A DNA stretch of 18,108 bases from an uncultured Devosia sp. (GTDB lineage: Bacteria > Pseudomonadota > Alphaproteobacteria > Rhizobiales > Devosiaceae), in the NCBI GenBank assembly GCA_934553185.1, contig CAKTFF010000011.1, positions 1 through 18,108 of the forward strand. The letters run 5' to 3'. Below, piece after piece: positions 14,732 to 18,108 of this stretch (positions are counted from its first letter, which is position 1; the number at the start of each line of letters is the position of its first letter). The notes beneath the pieces were generated by a model. It had not been told where the DNA came from. It ran no database searches and worked only from the letters and a program-made list of their open reading frames with translations. Made by a program: the position numbers and the translations under genes.

Positions 14732-15748
14732 ATGTTGCAGCTCCACAACGTTTCGAAATCCTATGGCGACCAAGACGCTGTGGTCGAGGTCAACATGACA
14801 GCCCCTCAGGGCCGCCGTACCGTGATCGTCGGCCCCTCCGGCTCCGGCAAGACGACGATGCTGCGCCTGATTGCCGGCTTCGAACGGCCTGACCAAGGCA
14901 CGATCATCCTCGATGGCCGCGTGCTCAACGCCGTGCCGCCGCACCGGCGCAATATCGCCTATGTGGCCCAGGAGGGCGCGCTGTTTCCTCACATGAGCGT
15001 CGCCGAAAATATCGGCTTTGCCATACCGCGGGGGAACTCTGACCGGTTAGAGCGCATCGACGAACTTCTCGCGCGCGTTGGTCTTGCTGCAGCCATGAAA
15101 AACCGTCGTCCGCACGAATTGTCCGGCGGGCAGCAGCAGCGCGTTGCCCTCGCTCGTGCCATGGCTCAGCGACCGGCGCTCATGCTGTTGGACGAGCCCT
15201 TCTCGGCTTTAGATACGGGTCTTCGCGAAACTATGCGGGACATGGTTGAAACCGTGCTCGGAGAAGCGGGGATCACCGCGATCCTTGTGACCCACGACCA
15301 AAGCGAAGCGCTGGCCTTTGCCGACCATCTCGTCGTCATGCAAGCCGCTCGCGTCGCTGATGCCGGACCGCCGCAACGGCTTTACGAGCAGCCTGCAAAC
15401 GTCGCAACAGCGCGTTTCCTGGGGCCAGCGATCTTTCTTGAAGCCCGGATCGACGATGGCGTGGCCCTGACCGCGCTAAGTACTGTTCCTGTCGAGCCAG
15501 GTCGTTCCGGCGCGGCCACGGTCATGATCCGGCCGGAGCAGTTGATGATTTCACGTGCTCTTGCGGGCACCGCTACTGCACCCAACGCTGTTGTCCTTGA
15601 CCGAGTGTACCAGGGCTTTTCCTGGCGATTGAAGATCGCCTGCAACGGCGTTGATGCTCCATTTGACATGCTGACCTCCGACGGACAGCAACTCGGTGCC
15701 GGTGACGCCGTGCAGCTTGCTGTTCGTGGGACGGGACATATTCTTTAG
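14732..15748 (+). CDS. fbpC: Ferric-iron ABC transporter ATP-binding protein
   Basis: 338 residues from ATG 14732. The same frame is open back to 14471, but that part overlaps fbpB and has none of the domain, so the start two bases after the fbpB stop is preferred. Walker A GPSGSGKTT at 34-42, Q-loop Gln80, signature LSGGQQQRVALARA at 130-143, Walker B LMLLDEP at 150-156, D-loop SALD 158-161 and H-loop His188. The region after about 230 is a beta-rich OB/TOBE-type regulatory domain (VMIRPEQLMISR), as in FbpC/CysA-type ATPases. It supplies ATP hydrolysis for FbpB. All catalytic motifs are intact. A hairpin 6 bases downstream ends the operon. Confidence 0.95.
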   Translation: MLQLHNVSKSYGDQDAVVEVNMTAPQGRRTVIVGPSGSGKTTMLRLIAGFERPDQGTIILDGRVLNAVPPHRRNIAYVAQEGALFPHMSVAENIGFAIPRGNSDRLERIDELLARVGLAAAMKNRRPHELSGGQQQRVALARAMAQRPALMLLDEPFSALDTGLRETMRDMVETVLGEAGITAILVTHDQSEALAFADHLVVMQAARVADAGPPQRLYEQPANVATARFLGPAIFLEARIDDGVALTALSTVPVEPGRSGAATVMIRPEQLMISRALAGTATAPNAVVLDRVYQGFSWRLKIACNGVDAPFDMLTSDGQQLGAGDAVQLAVRGTGHIL

Positions 15749-15754
15749 CCGAAT

Positions 15755-15774
15755 GAAGGCACTCGCATGCCTTC
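15755..15774. terminator. Hairpin after fbpC, possible bidirectional terminator
   Basis: GAAGGCA (15755-15761) pairs perfectly with TGCCTTC (15768-15774), loop CTCGCA. It lies in the convergent 25-base gap between fbpC and the MgtC-family gene. A short TATT follows on the plus strand and CATTC on the minus strand; U-runs are poor. Confidence 0.5.
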
Positions 15775-16262
15775 TATTGCCGATCATCAGTTTCGGTCTT
15801 GGACGGCAGCAACAATGGCACTGCTGCGAGAATGATGAACATGATTGTGGCGGATAGAACCGCAGTGGCTTCCAGTCCAAGGCCCGCAATGACGCCGATC
15901 CCTGCGGTCGCCCAGATATTGGCTGCCGTGGTCAACCCTTCGACCTGGTTCTTTGCGGTGCGGACGATGATTGCACCGGCGCCCAGGAAACCGATCCCTT
16001 GCACGACGCCCTGCAAGACGCGGGACATGTCATCAAGCGACATGCCCGCCTGAGAAGGACCGATAACGAAAAGTGCCGCCCCAACGGCAACCAGCATATG
16101 CGTTCGAACACCAGCGCTTCGACCTTTGCGCTCGCGCTCATACCCTAGAATGCCGCCGAGTAGTGCCGCAAGGACCAAGCGCATGGTGATGCGCGTGAGA
16201 GTTGATACGTCAGGGACGTCTGAAAACTCGCTCACAATGGTCGCCCCGATTTCCTCGATCAT
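15774..16262 (-). CDS. MgtC/SapB-family membrane protein (short form)
   Basis: 162 residues. After a hydrophilic N-terminus come the family hallmarks: RLVLAALLGGILG (28-40), ERERKGRSAGVRTH (42-55), GIGFLGAGAI (89-98) and VEGLTTAANIWATAGIGVIA (107-126), with about five spans. It lacks the extra C-terminal domain of pathogen MgtC proteins (about 230 residues), so it is the short environmental form. The family is linked to growth at low Mg2+ and, in Salmonella, to lowering ATP-synthase activity; the exact job of short forms is unknown and adjacency to iron genes may be coincidental. The start codon overlaps the stop of an 11-codon leader ORF (ATGA). It has its own possible Shine-Dalgarno, AGGGG, 5 bases upstream. 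Confidence 0.92.
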   Translation of the reverse strand: MIEEIGATIVSEFSDVPDVSTLTRITMRLVLAALLGGILGYERERKGRSAGVRTHMLVAVGAALFVIGPSQAGMSLDDMSRVLQGVVQGIGFLGAGAIIVRTAKNQVEGLTTAANIWATAGIGVIAGLGLEATAVLSATIMFIILAAVPLLLPSKTETDDRQ

Positions 16263-16294
16263 GGTCGCCCCTGCCCTTTGTGTGTTTGCATCAT
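16259..16294 (-). CDS. 11-codon leader ORF overlapping the mgtC-type start
   Basis: Encodes MMQTHKGQGRP, ATG 16294 to TGA 16259-16261. GGAGGAC (16307-16301) with 8 bases from GGAGG to the ATG is one of the best Shine-Dalgarno sequences in the window. Its TGA overlaps the ATG of the MgtC gene (ATGA), so ribosomes finishing it can restart on mgtC. The last two codons and stop, Arg-Pro-UGA, are the termination context that stalls in TnaC, though the peptide is much shorter. Salmonella mgtC also has translated leader ORFs. The reading is inference: a strong ribosome site and overlap are visible, function is not. Confidence 0.5.
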   Translation of the reverse strand: MMQTHKGQGRP

Positions 16295-16477
16295 AAGGCT
16301 GTCCTCCGAGAATGGATGCACGAAATACCTCTGGTGGCTTTGCATTGGATCCGGCTGGCGCGCGGTAACAACATGGATTGTGCGGTCATCTACGCGCCTT
16401 TTCGCTCGCTTAGACCGGTGTTCTTCTTCCGGCGGGCCGCCACTTCGGGTGTCCACCTGCCTAATCTGACTAGGAAG

Positions 16478-17413
16478 TTACCGAAGAACACGTGATGTTT
16501 CTTGCCCAAGCTGGGCGGCGCTCTGTCGATACCGTAGCGCGTCAACGAAAGCGGAGAAGGCGGGCGAGGGCTGGCGGCGGTTGGGGTAATAAAGGTGATA
16601 GCCGGAAAAATAGGGGCAATGGTCGGCAAGGATTTGAACCAGCTTGCCTTGCTGAAGGAGTGACAAAACCAAAGGTTCGGGCACGTAGGCGAGTCCTAGC
16701 CCGTCCACGGCACTCTGGATCACCTGGGGCATGCTGTTGAACACAAGCTGGCCCTCACCTCGCACCGTATACTCCTTGTCGCCGTCCACGAACTCCCAGG
16801 CATAAATAGAGCCGCCGGCGCGATGCCTGATGTTGATGCAGCGGTGATCGGTGATGTGGTGCGGCGTGACCGGAGGACTGTTGCGCTCGAAGTAGTCCGG
16901 TGAGCCGACCACCACGAGCCGCCAGTCGGACCCAACTCTAACGGCAATCATGTCGCGGCTGACGGCCTCGCCAAGTCTGATCCCCGCATCGAAGCGGTGT
17001 TCGACGATATCGGTGAAGCCATAGTCGATGAAGAACTCCAGTGTGATTTCGGGATATTCGCTTAGGAACTTCCTCAGCATCGGACGGATGACCATCTCGA
17101 TGGAATCGTCGGTGCAGGTGATCCGGATGGTACCGGCCGGTTTGTCGCGCAACTCGCCGAGCTGCTGGACACGAGCAGCAATCTCATCGAAGTGCGGCCC
17201 GATCTCCCGCATGAGCCGATCGCCAGCTTCGGTCGGCGCCACGTTGCGCGTGGTCCTGGCCAGGAGCCGCACCCCCAGACGTTCCTCCAAAAGTCGCATG
17301 GTGTGGCTCAGCGCAGAAGGCGTAATGCCGAGCTTCTGAGCGGCCTTGGTGAAGCTGCGCTCCCGAGCAACGGCGAGGAACGCCTGCAGGTCATTCGTTT
17401 TCTCGTAAGCCAT
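16478..17413 (-). CDS. LysR-family transcriptional regulator
   Basis: 311 residues. The N-terminal winged helix-turn-helix is clear: LQAFLAVARERSFTKAAQKL (9-28) followed by GITPSALSHTMRLLEERLGV and LLARTTRNVAPTEAGDRL. A linker helix follows, then the periplasmic-binding-protein-like effector domain from about 92: GTIRITCTDDS, FDAGIRLGEAVSRDMIAVRV, GLGLAYVPEPLV. It belongs to the CrgA/DmlR-like group by overall pattern. No effector can be predicted. It is divergent from an MFS exporter gene, its likely target, with a palindrome 28 bases before its own start suited to autoregulation. The start at 17413 gives the canonical short N-terminus before the HTH. Confidence 0.94.
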   Translation of the reverse strand: MAYEKTNDLQAFLAVARERSFTKAAQKLGITPSALSHTMRLLEERLGVRLLARTTRNVAPTEAGDRLMREIGPHFDEIAARVQQLGELRDKPAGTIRITCTDDSIEMVIRPMLRKFLSEYPEITLEFFIDYGFTDIVEHRFDAGIRLGEAVSRDMIAVRVGSDWRLVVVGSPDYFERNSPPVTPHHITDHRCINIRHRAGGSIYAWEFVDGDKEYTVRGEGQLVFNSMPQVIQSAVDGLGLAYVPEPLVLSLLQQGKLVQILADHCPYFSGYHLYYPNRRQPSPAFSAFVDALRYRQSAAQLGQETSRVLR

Positions 17414-17440
17414 GCAGCACTCCAGATATACGTCGAAGTG

Positions 17441-17457
17441 ATCTCGATTGCTGAGAT
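17441..17457. promoter_or_regulatory. Candidate LysR-type operator
   Basis: ATCTC-GATTGCT-GAGAT is a perfect 5-bp dyad with 7-base centre; T17444 and A17456 fit T-N11-A. It is 28 bases upstream of the LysR start, the usual place for an autorepressor site. Confidence 0.4.
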
Positions 17458-17551
17458 TACCTCACAACCACATAGAGACAAAGCTGTCTAATCGGATGAT
17501 CCACCCCGGCCTATTTTGGCTTCATAAACAAATCAGATCAGCAGAGATCCG

Positions 17552-17691
17552 ATGACAGACGAAAACGACGGCAGCATTGCCGCCTCATCCGCCGCAGCAC
17601 GCTAGGGCGACGTGACGTCCTCAGATAGGCCGGCGCAAGTGTCGCCGCGATCAGCTTGACCGCCGCAGGTCTCTCAACAGCAAAGGCCTAA
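17552..17691 (+). pseudogene. Remnant of a Tat-exported protein gene (N-terminus only)
   Basis: The ATG at 17552, 7 bases after a GAGA, opens MTDENDGSIAASSAAAR then TAG (17603-17605). In the next frame, from 17608, the sequence reads RRDVLR, TAG (17626-17628), AGASVAAISLTAAGLSTAKA, TAA (17689-17691). Joined, these look like a textbook twin-arginine signal: polar N-region, RRDVLR, hydrophobic core, and an A-x-A end. One frameshift and two in-frame stops break it, and nothing recognisable follows before the MFS gene. It is best read as the decayed 5' end of a gene deleted from a lysR / exported protein / MFS set. The body of the protein, hence its function, is gone; chance resemblance is possible. 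Confidence 0.4.
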
Positions 17692-17764
17692 GACATGTCT
17701 CAGGGACGCTGCGGAAGGGGCCATTCTTCCGTACCCGCTTTGGCTTTCTTCAAAGAGAAAAACG

Positions 17765-18108
17765 ATGGCGTCCATCGCTGTACACCCAACCAATAACGGC
17801 TCGGCGCCGACGCAATCCTCATGGGCTGCGGTGATCTGCCTGTCCTTGCTCACCTTTGTGCTTGTCGCCTCCGAGTTCATGCCGGCAAGCTTGCTGACGC
17901 CGATTGCGACCAGTCTCACCATCTCCGAAGGTCAGGCGGGTCAGGCGATCGCCATTTCCGGCCTCTTCGCCATCGTCACGAGCCTCTTTGGCAATGCGAT
18001 GCTGACGCGCTTTGACCGCAGAACGGTCGTGTTCATCTACACGGGCGTGATGATCGTTTCCGGCGTAGCCGTGGCCTTTGCACCCAACTATCTGATCTTC
18101 ATGGTCGG
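17765..18108 (+). CDS. MFS transporter, N-terminal part (runs off right edge)
   Basis: The frame from ATG 17765 is open for 114 codons to the window edge. After a Ser/Asn-rich N-terminus come the first spans: AAVICLSLLTFVLVASEFMP (span 1, with the acidic E of SEFMP), LLTPIATSLTISEGQAGQAI, ISGLFAIVTSLFGNAML (span 2), then TRFDRRTVVFIYTGVMI, where the loop TRFDRR is the MFS motif A position (GxxxDrxGRR-like), followed by span 3. SEFMPaSLLTPIAxSLxISEGQAG is typical of the DHA1-type sugar/drug efflux families (AraJ/YdhP-like). It would be a proton-driven exporter in the inner membrane; substrate unknown. It is divergent from the LysR gene, its likely regulator. Confidence 0.88.
   Translation, partial: MASIAVHPTNNGSAPTQSSWAAVICLSLLTFVLVASEFMPASLLTPIATSLTISEGQAGQAIAISGLFAIVTSLFGNAMLTRFDRRTVVFIYTGVMIVSGVAVAFAPNYLIFMV

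Larger units (their letters stand above)
17414..17764. other. 351-base divergent intergenic region
   Basis: Between lysR-type and MFS genes. It holds the candidate LysR operator (17441-17457), the putative gene remnant (17552-17691) and the MFS ribosome site (GAG at 17755-17757 before the ATG). No intact gene found; a minus-strand frame over 17674-17922 is antisense shadow. Confidence 0.6.

Noticed and set aside
16418..16491. GTGTTCTTC / GAAGAACAC inverted repeat across the lysR stop, considered as terminator or Mg2+-sensing leader
   Set aside because: The arms are 56 bases apart and no compact alternative pairing or U-run is visible; too weak to call.

Overview
The window looks like chromosomal DNA of an alphaproteobacterium, probably of the order Hyphomicrobiales (Rhizobiales). 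This is inferred from GC-rich codon use, protein style and a RirA-type TGA-N9-TCA iron box; no marker gene settles the taxonomy. I see no tRNA, rRNA, insertion sequence, CRISPR array or phage gene.

Positions 1-7022 form a cell-envelope/polysaccharide region with genes on both strands: the N-terminus of a probable glycosyltransferase (minus, cut by the window edge); a 599-residue membrane protein whose N-half resembles an ABC-exporter membrane domain and whose C-half resembles a degenerate aminoglycoside-phosphotransferase-type kinase; an O-antigen ligase/polymerase-like protein (minus); an LptF/LptG-type permease; and an Alg9-like (GT22) GT-C glycosyltransferase. Between the last two lies a 734-base stretch with a strong inverted repeat and two tail-to-tail micro-ORFs, each encoding a single membrane span.

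Positions 7031-15748 form an iron-uptake module of two divergent operons sharing a 139-base control region. The minus operon reads imelysin-1, DUF1111 di-heme oxidoreductase, imelysin-2, DUF1513 Tat-exported beta-propeller; the last three are separated by at most 2 bases or overlap. The plus operon is a ferric-iron ABC importer, fbpA-fbpB-fbpC. A TGA-N9-TCA palindrome of the RirA iron-responsive-operator type lies just upstream of imelysin-1. The likely division of labour is that the periplasmic imelysin/heme proteins capture or process iron while FbpABC imports Fe(III).

Positions 15755-16294 carry a short MgtC/SapB-family gene (minus), preceded by a previously unlisted 11-codon leader ORF with a near-perfect Shine-Dalgarno; its stop overlaps the mgtC-type start (ATGA) and it ends Arg-Pro-UGA.

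Positions 16478-18108 hold a LysR regulator (minus) diverging from an MFS exporter (plus, cut by the window edge). The 351 bases between them contain a palindrome suited to a LysR operator and what looks like the wreck of a gene for a Tat-exported protein.
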